DNA of 64,000 nucleotides from Flavobacterium limicola (GTDB lineage Bacteria; Bacteroidota; Bacteroidia; Flavobacteriales; Flavobacteriaceae), in contig NZ_RBXA01000001.1 of assembly GCF_003634755.1 (NCBI RefSeq), positions 1,364,001 through 1,428,000 on the forward strand. Direction: 5' to 3'. Made by a program: the position numbers and the translations under genes. This document shows, piece after piece, positions 53,122 through 61,840 of the stretch (position 1 is its first letter; each line of letters opens with the position of its first letter). The notes under the pieces are model-generated. The model saw only the letters and a program-made list of their open reading frames with translations, did not search any database and was not told where the DNA came from.

Positions 53122-55275
53122 TTAAAGCATTGTGTCAGCATTTCCTTTTCGGAAACCTATTAATTGTCGGTATTTTGATTCCGTTTCCTTCAATTCTTCT
53201 TCCATTTGTTTGTATTTGCTAATATCCTTTATGGTTACAACCGCTGCGACCACATTGTTATTTTGATCGACTAAAGGCCTGCCGCTAATCAGTACTCTTT
53301 TCTTTTCCTGAGCTACTGGATTCCAAAGAATGATTTCGACATCATTGGTTACTTCACCACTCAATGCACGTTCCATAGGTAAATTTTGTGATGGGAAAAT
53401 GGTTTTTTCATCGGGGAAATACAACTCAAAATGGTTGCTTAAATTAGTAGATATTTTGTCGTCTTCTGCTATTCCAAAAATCTCATTAGCCATATTGTTA
53501 GCCATTATTATTTTTTTATCGGCATTAGCCACTATAATTCCCTCGCTGATATTTTCGACTATTAATCGTAATTTTTCCTCATTTTCATAGAGGTCATCAA
53601 TGGCACTCTGTTGCTTATCTTCTAATTCGACAATCTCCGTTACATTGCGTCCAACAGAATAAAATACTCCGTTTTGAAGATCAATGTTACTATTCCAATC
53701 GAGCCACTTATACGAGCCGTCTTTGCACATAAACCGTGTTCTGAAATTGACAACGGATTCTCCTTTTAAATGTCTTTGCAATATTTCGACAGCAGTTTGT
53801 TTGTCATCCGGATGAATTAAATCTATGAATTTAATCCGATTCATATCATCTTGTGTATACCCTAATGTTTTGGTAAAAGCGGGATTAATTTTTATAAAAT
53901 GTTCCTCTTTAGCGACTGTTAAAATATCGAATGCCATATTGAAAAACATATTTGATATTTTTAGGGATTCTTCATTTTTAATCAATTCAGATACGTCTCG
54001 TGCAACAGCATATATGATTCCAGTTTGAATATCGATTGTACTAGTCCAGTCTAACCATTTATAGGATCCGTCTTTCAAGCGTTCCCGAACTCTATGAGTA
54101 ACCACAGAATCACTGATTCTTAATTTTTTGACACCATCCATAAAAATTTCGGCATCTTCAGGGTGTATAAAACTTAAAAAGGGTTTGTTTATTATTTCCT
54201 GTTGATCATATCCTAGAATTCTGGTAAAAGCAGGATTGACTTTCACAAAATTTTCATTTTTAATCACTACAAACATATCAAAAGACATGTAAAAAAAGGT
54301 ATTTGCGACATTCAACGCATTTTCAATCTCTTTTTTATCTGTGATATCACTAGCTACGGCATACAATAATCCGCTTTTTACATCGGGGAATACGGACCAG
54401 ACGAGCCACTTGACAGATCCGTCTTTACAAATATATCGGTTTTCGAATTTAATAGACGCAGCTCCTGTCTGTAATTTTTGTACTTCTTTTTTAGTGATTT
54501 CTATGTCATCGGGATGCGTAAATTCTAAGAAATTTTTGCGCAAGAGTTCTTCTTCTGAATATCCTAAAATTTTACTGACTGCCGGATTCACTTTTATAAA
54601 TTTTTCCATCGATGAGATAATCATCATATCTACTGACATCATAAAGAATTTATCAGCTGCTTTAGAGGATTCTTCCAGTTTCTTTCTTTCGGAGATATCA
54701 GTAAAAATTCCACCAATAGCATAAATTCTTTTAGCGGCATCGTAAATAGGAAATTTTACAGCAATATAGGTATGCTTGCCATCAGCCTGTAGAATTGTTT
54801 CTTCGGTTTTTAATTCTTTCAACGCTTTGACAACTTCAAAATCCGAATTTCGATACGCATCTGCTGTACTTGGTGCCAAAAAATCATGATCCGTTTTACC
54901 TATAATTTCCAGATTTGAGATTTTAAACAAGGATTCAAATTCTTTATTAATCAACAGGTATTCGCCATTTATTTTTTTTATAAACATAGGACTTGAAGTG
55001 TTGTCAAGGATTGACTGCAGTAGTTGTTTGTTTTCTAAAAGTAATTCTTGAGAAGTGTTTTTAGCTCGAAGTTGAGCCCGAATAATAAAGTAAACAACGG
55101 TCAGCAAAATAACAGAAAGAATAATCAATGCAATTTCAATCCAATTTAATGAAGTATCTAAAGCTTGGTTTCTCTTTTTGTCAATCCTTAAAATAAAAAT
55201 TCCAGCTATTGCAAAAACAACGAATAGATTGATGACAAAACCAATGATTATTTTTTTTTCTAAAGAAATTTTCAT
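53122..55275 (-). CDS. Multi-PAS membrane sensor lacking a kinase domain
   Basis: A 717-residue protein: TM1 about 10-29, TM2 about 43-63, then five PAS or PAS/PAC units (about 80-190, 200-310, 315-430, 440-555, 575-690). PAC signatures are plain: GGIFTDISERKKLEE, YAVASDITDKKE, YAVARDVSELIKNEE and YSVGRNVTEIVELED. It ends KYRQLIGFRKGNADTML, just as another segment seems to start; no HisKA/HATPase or output domain follows before the convergent gene ends at 53089. It may be a truncated kinase or a genuine PAS-only adaptor. Single gene. Confidence 0.85.
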   Translation of the reverse strand: MKISLEKKIIIGFVINLFVVFAIAGIFILRIDKKRNQALDTSLNWIEIALIILSVILLTVVYFIIRAQLRAKNTSQELLLENKQLLQSILDNTSSPMFIKKINGEYLLINKEFESLFKISNLEIIGKTDHDFLAPSTADAYRNSDFEVVKALKELKTEETILQADGKHTYIAVKFPIYDAAKRIYAIGGIFTDISERKKLEESSKAADKFFMMSVDMMIISSMEKFIKVNPAVSKILGYSEEELLRKNFLEFTHPDDIEITKKEVQKLQTGAASIKFENRYICKDGSVKWLVWSVFPDVKSGLLYAVASDITDKKEIENALNVANTFFYMSFDMFVVIKNENFVKVNPAFTRILGYDQQEIINKPFLSFIHPEDAEIFMDGVKKLRISDSVVTHRVRERLKDGSYKWLDWTSTIDIQTGIIYAVARDVSELIKNEESLKISNMFFNMAFDILTVAKEEHFIKINPAFTKTLGYTQDDMNRIKFIDLIHPDDKQTAVEILQRHLKGESVVNFRTRFMCKDGSYKWLDWNSNIDLQNGVFYSVGRNVTEIVELEDKQQSAIDDLYENEEKLRLIVENISEGIIVANADKKIIMANNMANEIFGIAEDDKISTNLSNHFELYFPDEKTIFPSQNLPMERALSGEVTNDVEIILWNPVAQEKKRVLISGRPLVDQNNNVVAAVVTIKDISKYKQMEEELKETESKYRQLIGFRKGNADTML

Positions 55276-55501
55276 AGTCGAATGGTATAAAAATTAAATA
55301 GTAGCGATCTCAATATTTAAAATGGAGATTTGAATGTAAGTATGTGAAAGTTAGTTAATTAAATTGAATTTGCAAACGTTTTTTTCATATTTGTTATTAC
55401 GTTTCAAACCAATATAAAGCAGTAAGAAAAATTGCTTGTAAATTTTGTTGTAGCTTTTGTTTTTACTGTTATCTTATGTTTTTCAGAATTACTTCAAGAA
55501 G
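55276..55501. promoter_or_regulatory. Upstream region of the PAS gene
   Basis: AT-rich, no gene or repeat recognised. It should contain the promoter of the PAS gene, which starts at 55275. Confidence 0.35.
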
Positions 55502-56173
55502 TTAAACTTTGGCAAAATCTGAAATTTGTTTGTCCTTATTTTTAATTCCCTGAAGTATAAATAAAATAAGGATACTAATAATTGATGCAAAAAAACACCA
55601 AACTGAAATAACATGCTTAGTATATAAAAGTGCCGTAATTACATAAGCAATTGTAATGAACAATCCCAGAAGCCACATTCTCTTAATACTGGAGATAAAT
55701 GTGGGAATAATTGTTGCGCTAAAATAGAGTAGATCACCATAATTGCCAAATCGGACGGGATAATCATGTTGGTACAAAATGTGGTGTCCTATTATTTTTG
55801 CTTCCGAAGGAAAACCAATCAGTAAATACAGTTGATAACAAGAAACCAGTATACCTATTAGTAATAGTATTGACTCAAATTTTTTGCGTTTTGTGCTTTT
55901 TTCAAGCTTCAATAAGGCAAAAGGAATCCATGTTGGCCACAAAATTTGTGCAAAAAAAAGGAAAATATAAGTCATCGGTTGCTGTAATGAAGCGTAAGAA
56001 GAATTCGTTAGGGAAAGCCATAAAAAGCCTTCAGATGCTTGTTGCAAGCAAAAAATTAATGGAATTCCAGCAAAGTAGAAATGTGAAGTATGCTGTATAT
56101 TTTTGATTGTTCCGACGCTTATCACTGAAAGAACTATTGCTGCTCCAAAACTTGCACTGGCTGAAAAACACAT
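55502..56173 (-). CDS. DUF6629 family membrane protein
   Basis: A 223-residue membrane protein with six or seven hydrophobic segments. It begins MCFSASASFGAAIVLSVISVG, which is characteristic of DUF6629 proteins, and contains QQASEGFLWLSL and IGHHILYQHDYPVRFGNYGDLLYF, with a His-rich loop at about 130. Function unknown. It is the last core-like gene before the transposon remnant and array III. Confidence 0.83.
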   Translation of the reverse strand: MCFSASASFGAAIVLSVISVGTIKNIQHTSHFYFAGIPLIFCLQQASEGFLWLSLTNSSYASLQQPMTYIFLFFAQILWPTWIPFALLKLEKSTKRKKFESILLLIGILVSCYQLYLLIGFPSEAKIIGHHILYQHDYPVRFGNYGDLLYFSATIIPTFISSIKRMWLLGLFITIAYVITALLYTKHVISVWCFFASIISILILFILQGIKNKDKQISDFAKV

Positions 56174-57005
56174 AAGCTTTTAATTAAGATGAATTAAAAC
56201 TCAAGAATGCGTATAACTTAAATCTAATTTAATACCATAATTATGGATAGATAATCCTCATCTTTTTATAGTTGAACCAACCCAAATAAGATATTTATTA
56301 TGGAAAGGTGGAACAAATAAATTCTTACTACTTGCTAAGTTAGTGATAATTTGCAATTTAGTCATTGAAAATCAGATAATTGTAATTTTAAAAAAAGTCT
56401 AAGCTAAAAAAAGGTATTTATGTAGAGGAAGATTTCTATAACTCATTAGAATACTTAGTACAACTCTTTGGAAAAACTGAAAGAAAAAAAAATCTTACAC
56501 CATTGGAAGCTGACCGATCTCATGTCTGTTTAATTATTCGAGTTTATAGAAGGGTTGTCATTTGCAAAAATTAATTGTTCTGACGCAAACGACAAGAATT
56601 GAAGCGTAGCGGAAATCACGAAAACAAATAAAAAACAATAAAAATTGAGTAAATCAACGAACATATATTTGGCACCATCAAACGGCAATGGGGCTATAAC
56701 CATACCAACTTAAAGGGATTAGAAAAAGTAAACGGAGAACATAGCCTGATTATGCTGGTGTATAACATCAAACGGAGTGTCATTATCCTAGGCGTTCCAG
56801 AACTGATTACCAAACTCAAAAAATGGAACTCACCCTACAAGGCGAAAGTCTTGTTTTTGCTAAAAAAGAGTTATTTAAAGCTGAACTTAGAACACTATTT
56901 CTATCAAACTAAAATTGCAGCCTAAAAATAACGACCTGTTAAATGCCTTATATTTGAATTCTTGAGTAGAATTATCTGAAGTTTTTGAAAGTAAAATAGG
57001 TTTTT
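56174..57005. other. Gene-poor degraded region before array III
   Basis: Mostly AT-rich non-coding. 56653-56925 is a transposase remnant. A frame at about 56380-56572 (plus strand, without start codon, includes DFYNSLEYLVQLFGKTERKK) might be another gene remnant. Around 56940-57000 is the degenerate left part of a MITE-like element. Confidence 0.45.
56653..56925 (+). pseudogene. C-terminal remnant of an IS1182-type transposase
   Basis: Ninety codons with no start: [20 protein letters not shown], then [26 protein letters not shown] and an ending [10 protein letters not shown] followed by TAA. The string [13 protein letters not shown] with a following YNxKRxxxILG is diagnostic of the C-terminal part of IS1182-family (DDE) transposases. 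The N-terminal three quarters and terminal inverted repeats are absent. It marks former transposition at the edge of array III. Confidence 0.85.
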
Positions 57006-57151
57006 TCACAACCTGACGTCTTGGCGCTACAAGAGGTTTGGGATTAAAGATGCGAGTTTTTTCCATTATGCACAAATTTTCCAAATACAAAACCATTTTT
57101 AAATTAAGCCTAATTCCCAAATTGCTTGTAGCGTGTGTTGGCTGCAGTATT
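57006..57151. repeat. attC-like site, distal end of array III
   Basis: The arms ggcgctacaagaggtttggg (57023-57042) and cccaaattgcttgtagcg (57116-57133) pair; the right box is GTTGGC at 57137. The left side carries the right end of the MITE-like element (ttttttcacaacctgacgt) in place of a cassette end, again joined at ACGT. Confidence 0.65.
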
Positions 57152-57152
57152 T

Positions 57153-58271
57153 TTAGTAACTTACTTTCTCTCCATTTCCAATGAAAACAAGTGCATCAAA
57201 ATGTTTAAAATAATTAAACGCCGTATTTCCCATGCCAAACATACCAACAAATTTTGTGTCCTTTAATTCAGGATATTCTTTACTTATCAAACTTGAAAAA
57301 ATTATAGAATTACCTGTTATGTTTGGTAATAAATTCAACAGATTGTTTTTCTGTTTTACTTGCGTTTCAATAAAGCTCGTTTTTCGGTAAGACATTTTTA
57401 TTGGAGCGAAACCAATGTGAAAAGTTTTTCGATTAGTTTGTTCAAGAAATTTTGCACCCATAATTTTGCCATCCATAAATTCCTCCTTCATTTTTGAAAT
57501 ATGAGCATTTGCGGCCCAAACAATTATTTTTTGTTTTTCTAATTTTTCTGCTACAAATTGTAGGTTGCTTGCCATCTGATTATCCCTAATTTCATATGCT
57601 TTCAATTTTGATGTGGTATTTTGTAATATGATACTTTGAAAACTTTGAAGAAATTGAAACCACTGTTTATTTTCCTGAACACTATCAGCTTGCAAAATAA
57701 TATTAATTTTTTCAACTAGATATTTTATATCGTTTTTTGAGAGTTCTTTTTCAAATTCGGGTCCACGTTTGCACACAATATCTACAAAATCTTTAAATTG
57801 TTTTTCATATGTAATATTGTTTTCATTCATGAATGAAAAAAGTTGTGGTGAAAAATTAAGGAAACTGTAACCCATACTAAATTGATTATCAAATCCCCAA
57901 ATTGTAACTTTTTGATCTTCTAAAAAATTAAATAAGGCTTTACATTGTTTTGATTTTGACCAAAACGGAAACAAAAAATTTTTATCGTTTGTATTGTATA
58001 AAGCAAAGAAATCTCCTTCAAACGCAATGTTTTTGTAACCATGTTCTAGTACCAAAAATTTCACAAATTCTGTTTTTGCCAGAAAATCAGAGCCAATGTG
58101 ATGTTCCGATTCACCCATAAAAATCATGTCTTTTTCGGCAATTTGTAATGATAGTTCTTTTTTTGCATCTTGATTTAGTAATGTATCAATCGAATTCAAC
58201 ATTATTATAGACTTTTGTCCAATCATCAAATTCGTAAAAGCACATGTAACTAATAATAGGTAAGTTTTCAT
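57153..58271 (-). CDS. Secreted erythromycin-esterase-like protein
   Basis: A 372-residue protein with signal peptide (1-18, ending NLMIGQ). Erythromycin esterase superfamily signatures: FMGESEHHIGSDFLAKTEFVKFLVLEHGYKNIAFEGD (Glu-His pair and following Glu of the active site, about residues 52-87), IWGFDNQ, YEIRDNQMASNLQFVAEK and IIVWAANAHISK (His, about 255-265). Ere enzymes open macrolide lactones; many superfamily members have other substrates. The signal peptide means periplasmic action, unlike EreA/EreB. Its cassette ends are perfectly paired (57137 and 58283-58297). Substrate unknown. Confidence 0.82.
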   Translation of the reverse strand: MKTYLLLVTCAFTNLMIGQKSIIMLNSIDTLLNQDAKKELSLQIAEKDMIFMGESEHHIGSDFLAKTEFVKFLVLEHGYKNIAFEGDFFALYNTNDKNFLFPFWSKSKQCKALFNFLEDQKVTIWGFDNQFSMGYSFLNFSPQLFSFMNENNITYEKQFKDFVDIVCKRGPEFEKELSKNDIKYLVEKINIILQADSVQENKQWFQFLQSFQSIILQNTTSKLKAYEIRDNQMASNLQFVAEKLEKQKIIVWAANAHISKMKEEFMDGKIMGAKFLEQTNRKTFHIGFAPIKMSYRKTSFIETQVKQKNNLLNLLPNITGNSIIFSSLISKEYPELKDTKFVGMFGMGNTAFNYFKHFDALVFIGNGEKVSY

Positions 58272-58282
58272 CGTTTTGAGGT

Positions 58283-58430
58283 AATATTGCAGCCAACGTC
58301 CCCGCGCTACAAGTAGTTTGGGACTAAATTAAGCTCTATTTTCGGATTTGCCAAATCTTCCAAATACAAAACTAACTTCAAATTAAGCCTAAAACCCAAA
58401 TTGCTTGTAGCGTGTGTTACAGGAAGTGGA
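58283..58430. repeat. attC-like site (array III)
   Basis: The left box GCCAAC at 58292-58297, arms gcgctacaagtagtttggg (58304-58322) and cccaaattgcttgtagcg (58395-58412), right box GTTACAG at 58416. The loop includes ttcggatttgccaaatc. This is the cleanest copy of the repeat. Confidence 0.7.
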
Positions 58431-58432
58431 TT

Positions 58433-58936
58433 CTATGCAGTTATTAATGGATAAATGGCCTTTAGTTTTTTTATATTTAACTCTTTAAAATTCACTTCTA
58501 ATATTTTGTCAATTTTTGTAGAAAAAAGACAGCTTATAAAAATAACTTTTTTGTCTGTTGTTAGAATTTGGGCATAGTAATAATCTTCAAAAGGAAGACT
58601 TCTAATTGCACTATTTAACAATCTGTTGGGCATCATAAAAAATGTTATTTCTTTTATGTCGGCTATTGAAATGAACTCTTCTTTATTGTTAACAGTCTTC
58701 GTTATTCCGCTTTCATCGATTTTATAAATAATTCCCGTGCCATTTATGTAATAATTCAAATGGATAATAACTACGGGAATAAAAAAGATAGCTAAATATG
58801 GTAATGAGAATATTAGTACAGCTCTTTTTTCTAGTGGTATTTCAGCATATACTAACCCACCAATATATAGTGAAGTAATAAATAGTAGCGAAAACAATGA
58901 TTTTAATTGTTTCCATAATGTTATCTTGAGGATCAT
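58433..58936 (-). CDS. Membrane protein with PH-like cytoplasmic domain
   Basis: A 167-residue protein with two N-terminal membrane segments (about 12-32 and 41-62) followed by a beta-rich domain (GIIYKIDESGITKTVNNKEEFISIADIKEITFFMMPNRLLNS) resembling the YcxB/PH-like domains attached to small membrane anchors. No enzyme motif. Cassette ends GTTACAGGAAG (58416) and the matching end at 58961-58975 bracket it. Function unknown. Confidence 0.65.
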   Translation of the reverse strand: MILKITLWKQLKSLFSLLFITSLYIGGLVYAEIPLEKRAVLIFSLPYLAIFFIPVVIIHLNYYINGTGIIYKIDESGITKTVNNKEEFISIADIKEITFFMMPNRLLNSAIRSLPFEDYYYAQILTTDKKVIFISCLFSTKIDKILEVNFKELNIKKLKAIYPLITA

Positions 58937-58960
58937 AGTTTATTTTCTCCGATTTTTTAT

Positions 58961-59108
58961 TCCATTTCCTGTAACGTTCCCGCGCTACACGCAGGCTGGG
59001 ATTAAAGATGCGTAATCTTTCGGTTAAAAACAAATGTATAAAATACAAACTATTTTCCCATTAAGCCTATTGCCCAAATCCGTTGTAGTAGCTGTTACAG
59101 GAAGCCTT
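58961..59108. repeat. attC-like site (array III)
   Basis: The left end ctgtaac (58969-58975), left arm cgcgctacacgcaggctggg (58981-59000), right arm cccaaatccgttgtag (59073-59088) and right box GTTACAG (59094). The arms are less perfectly paired than in the 58283 site. Confidence 0.6.
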
Positions 59109-59178
59109 TTTTATCGTTCAATATTTGTTTTCTAACACCTAGTTACTAATACTAAATAGACATTGAGTCCATTACTTT

Positions 59179-60183
59179 CTAATCCTCCTGATGTTCTGAC
59201 CAACAACGAGTTCCGCCTTTAACTTCTTTAATTTTAATTTTCCCACTTCTGATATCATCTTTATCAATGATAAAAACTTTTTTGTAATTTGAACCTATTA
59301 ATAGTTCCAAATCACATTGGGTAAATCTTTGCAAATCTTCAAGACGCAATATTTTGTCGGAATTAGTTTTTAAAAATGATTCCTTTTCATAAAATACATT
59401 TGCTGGTTCTGCAGAACTAAAGCGATTCAAATTAATAAAAGAAACATAAGAACAATTAAATTGGAAGTCATAATTTTCTTGGCGTATATTTTTTAATTTA
59501 TTTATACCAACAATATATGTCATATTTTTCCCTTTCTTAACAATAGTCGAATAAGTAGTATCTGAAAAATTCGATTGCTCATATTGCGTATTTTCCTTTT
59601 TTTCAATAAGCAAATAAATAGTATCTAAAGATTTCAATCGTTCAAATTCCTTATCATAAAAATATTTTGTCAGATTTAAGTAATTATTTAAAAACGTCTT
59701 TCTGTCTTTAGGAAAAGAAAACTTGTCTTCGAAATTAGTCTCGGAAGAGTAACTATAAAAAAGCTTTAAAGTTTTGTTATCTTTATAAAATGATACCATA
59801 TACCTACCTAAATTTTCAATAAGTATACTATTTTCTTTATCAATTTCATTGATTATTTTTTTTGGGTCAATCGAGACCAATGTATCAATTATAGACTTAC
59901 AAATCATTACGTCAATATTATTCAGTTCTACTATATTGTTAATTATAGTGTCTTTACAAACTGTATAGCATTTAACTTTATTGTTCTTTAAGGAGATGTA
60001 TTTGCTGTCATCCAAGTATACAATTAGTGCTTCATTATCTTCATTCACAATATCTCTAACTTGATTTCCTTTTTTTTCATAATCAAAATTTTCGTATTTT
60101 GAAAAGATAAAAGTAGAACCAACTTTATCTTGTGAATAGACAGTCGTAAAAAATAATAAGGTGATAACTAAAATATAATTCAT
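59179..60183 (-). CDS. Secreted hypothetical protein
   Basis: A 334-residue protein with signal peptide (MNYILVITLLFFTTVYSQ, 1-18). A 27-codon upstream extension of the frame to 60264 is made of repeat sequence and lacks a signal, so the ATG at 60183 is chosen. The mature part is mixed helix/strand: NEDNEALIVYLDDSKYISLKNNK, KDTIINNIVELNNIDVMICK, FKDNKTLKLFYSYSSETNFEDKF and the C-terminal RLEDLQRFTQCDLELLIGSNYKKVFIID. No family recognised. Cassette ends are GTTACAGGAAG (59094) and the matching end at 60203-60217. Confidence 0.65.
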   Translation of the reverse strand: MNYILVITLLFFTTVYSQDKVGSTFIFSKYENFDYEKKGNQVRDIVNEDNEALIVYLDDSKYISLKNNKVKCYTVCKDTIINNIVELNNIDVMICKSIIDTLVSIDPKKIINEIDKENSILIENLGRYMVSFYKDNKTLKLFYSYSSETNFEDKFSFPKDRKTFLNNYLNLTKYFYDKEFERLKSLDTIYLLIEKKENTQYEQSNFSDTTYSTIVKKGKNMTYIVGINKLKNIRQENYDFQFNCSYVSFINLNRFSSAEPANVFYEKESFLKTNSDKILRLEDLQRFTQCDLELLIGSNYKKVFIIDKDDIRSGKIKIKEVKGGTRCWSEHQED

Positions 60184-60202
60184 TATTATTCGATTTCTGT
60201 GA

Positions 60203-60239
60203 GTGAAGGTTTCCTGTAGCGTGTGTTGGCAGTAGTAAC
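60203..60239. repeat. Collapsed attC-like site
   Basis: gaaggtttcctgta passes directly into gcgtgtgttggcagtag: only the left end box and the right end box remain. The deletion junction is the shared word GTA found in both ends of intact sites (ctGTAAC and cttGTAGcg). Confidence 0.55.
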
Positions 60240-60793
60240 TATTTTTCTTTTGGTAAAGGCACATTTAATGTATCAAGTTGCATTGCATCCGATATGAAAA
60301 TGTCCTTCATTCTATTTAATCTTTCCTGCTTTCCAATTAGTTCTATTTCTGTTGGATTCACAAAGGAATGATATAAATTTCGAAGAGGCTGAAATTTCAT
60401 ATCTCTTACTGTCATTGGAAAAGTATAAATTTTCGGAGGATGACTTTTAAAATTTACCCTTATCTTGATGCATGGCCCATTGTAAATTTTTTTGTCAATG
60501 GAATCGTTTTTTTTACTTTTTACTAATGAAATTATTCTGTCAATCGAATTATCTTCAATTTCGTTAATAAAATAAAAAGGCTCCTTTTCAAAATAACTAT
60601 GATTTGAATATGTTATTGCATCGCCCGATTTATCAATTATGGAATAAGTTGAACATGAAATATAAAATCCATCTTTTACATTTTTATAATCTCCATGCAT
60701 CCAACTGTAGGTTAAAACTTCAATATTTTCATATTCATTTTTTCGAGAACAGCCGGTGATAAATACAATTAAAACTAAAATATAAGCTCTCAT
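60239..60793 (-). CDS. Putative lipoprotein of unknown function
   Basis: A 184-residue protein with a lipoprotein signal (MRAYILVLIVFITGCSRKN; Cys at about 15). The mature part alternates strands and helices (EVLTYSWMHGDYKNVKDGFYISCSTYS, NSIDRIISLVKSKKNDSIDKKIYNGPC, IKIRVNFKSHPPKIYTFPMTVRDMKFQPLRNLYH). No family recognised. Bracketed by GTTGGCAGTAG (60225) and the matching end at 60803-60817. The stop codon overlaps the end box. It may have a relative in the frameshifted gene at 60953, which lies in the next cassette; this is not established. Confidence 0.6.
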   Translation of the reverse strand: MRAYILVLIVFITGCSRKNEYENIEVLTYSWMHGDYKNVKDGFYISCSTYSIIDKSGDAITYSNHSYFEKEPFYFINEIEDNSIDRIISLVKSKKNDSIDKKIYNGPCIKIRVNFKSHPPKIYTFPMTVRDMKFQPLRNLYHSFVNPTEIELIGKQERLNRMKDIFISDAMQLDTLNVPLPKEK

Positions 60794-60802
60794 AGTTTTT
60801 TG

Positions 60803-60951
60803 GTTATTACTGCCAACGTTCCCGCGCTACACGCAGGCTGGGATTAAGAAAGCCTAAACTTTCGGTTAAAAACTAATTTTTCAAATACAAAAACATTTTC
60901 CTGTTAAGACAAATGCCCAAATCGCTTGTAGCGTGTGTTGGCAGTAGTAAA
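60803..60951. repeat. attC-like site (array III)
   Basis: The left box GCCAAC (60812-60817), left arm cgcgctacacgcaggctgggatt, right arm cccaaatcgcttgtagcg (60916-60933), right box GTTGGC at 60937. Confidence 0.65.
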
Positions 60952-60952
60952 T

Positions 60953-61464
60953 TTATTTATAATGGAAGTCCGATTCAGGTAAATTAATTACTTCACTTTT
61001 ATTTCGCAAAATATTCCAAATCATATCATAAAGACGGAAAAAATTTCCTGCTCTTTTTTTATTTTCATAACTAGTATATCCAGTATTATAACTTACAACT
61101 TTTTGTTTTCCCTCGGAAAATATCACAATGCTTCTATAAAAACCAGGGTCAGTAATTGAGATAACGCTTTCTTTAGGTTCAAATTTATTTGGCATTTTGA
61201 AAAAATCAACTTCTTTCATAAATGAATATGTACTCTCTTTTTCTTCTTTCGTTAGTTCAATGTTTACTGTTTTATAATCTTCTAAATATTTTCTAGTGAA
61301 AGTGCTGTTTTTCGAATTGTAGCTATCATTATAAAATAAAAATCATTAGGGAGTGAATTATTTTCAATTAAAGAATTTTTCGAAAATGATTTCGGCATTC
61401 TTTCATTAAAACTGTAAATACTAAAAAGTATAAGTATTATAGAGATGACTTTAATTTTTTTCAT
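60953..61464 (-). pseudogene. Frameshifted secreted/lipid-anchored protein gene
   Basis: The 5' part (from ATG 61464) encodes a signal peptide and MPKSFSKNSLIENNSLPNDFYF, then hits a stop at 61282. The 3' part (ATG at 61219) encodes MKEVDFFKMPNKFEPKE... to 60953. Reading the upstream frame of the second part continues NDSYNSKNSTFTRKYLEDY...KEKESTYSF straight into it without a stop, so a frameshift in the T/A-rich bases near 61325-61335 is the simplest explanation. The 3' part has GFYRSIVIFSEGKQKVVSY and a helix RLYDMIWNIL. Its cassette ends are intact (60937 and 61480-61494). A sequencing error is possible. Confidence 0.7.
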
Positions 61465-61479
61465 TTCTCATTTTTGTGG

Positions 61480-61627
61480 TTTATTACTGCCAACGTTCTG
61501 ACGCTTGGCGAGGTTGCGAGCTTCGGAACCGATTATTTTCTGTTAAAGATAAAATTTCTTGCGAAATGTAAACGTGAATTTAATACTAAATTCGCAATCT
61601 TGCCAAACGCCTGTTAGCGGTAGTGCT
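61480..61627. repeat. attC-like site with divergent arm sequence
   Basis: The left box GCCAAC (61489-61494), arms cgcttggcgaggttgcga (61502-61519) and tcgcaatcttgccaaacg (61592-61609), right box GTTAGCG (61613). The arms do not match the usual gcgctacaagc arms, yet the layout and box spacing are the same. Confidence 0.65.
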
Positions 61628-61816
61628 TTAATTTTCGTCATCTATATCAATTCCAATTGGTACGTTTTTGTCAAGCACTTTTTTCAGACATTTTTTATGG
61701 CTAAAAATACATTGTGATTCTTCGGAATTTGCAATTGAAATTTCAATCTCAACAGAATCTTTATGAGTTAAACTTTTTCCGCAAAAACAACACATTACTG
61801 TTTCTATTTGTTCCAT
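61628..61816 (-). CDS. Small Cys-rich protein
   Basis: A 62-residue protein with two pairs of cysteines: CCFCGKSLTHKDS near the N-terminus and CIFSHKKCLKKVL in the second half, probably one zinc site (CxxC and CxxxHxxC). No signal peptide. Ends IPIGIDIDDEN-like (VPIGIDIDDEN). It lies 24 bp downstream of the membrane gene in the same cassette. Small zinc proteins of this type occur near immunity or toxin loci, but no function is predicted here. Confidence 0.6.
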   Translation of the reverse strand: MEQIETVMCCFCGKSLTHKDSVEIEISIANSEESQCIFSHKKCLKKVLDKNVPIGIDIDDEN

Positions 61817-61840
61817 GAATTTAATTTGTTTGAATATGTT

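Noticed and set aside
60184..60264. N-terminal extension of the 59179 gene
   Set aside because: The extra 27 residues are encoded by the collapsed repeat and lack signal character; the ATG at 60183 starts a proper signal peptide.
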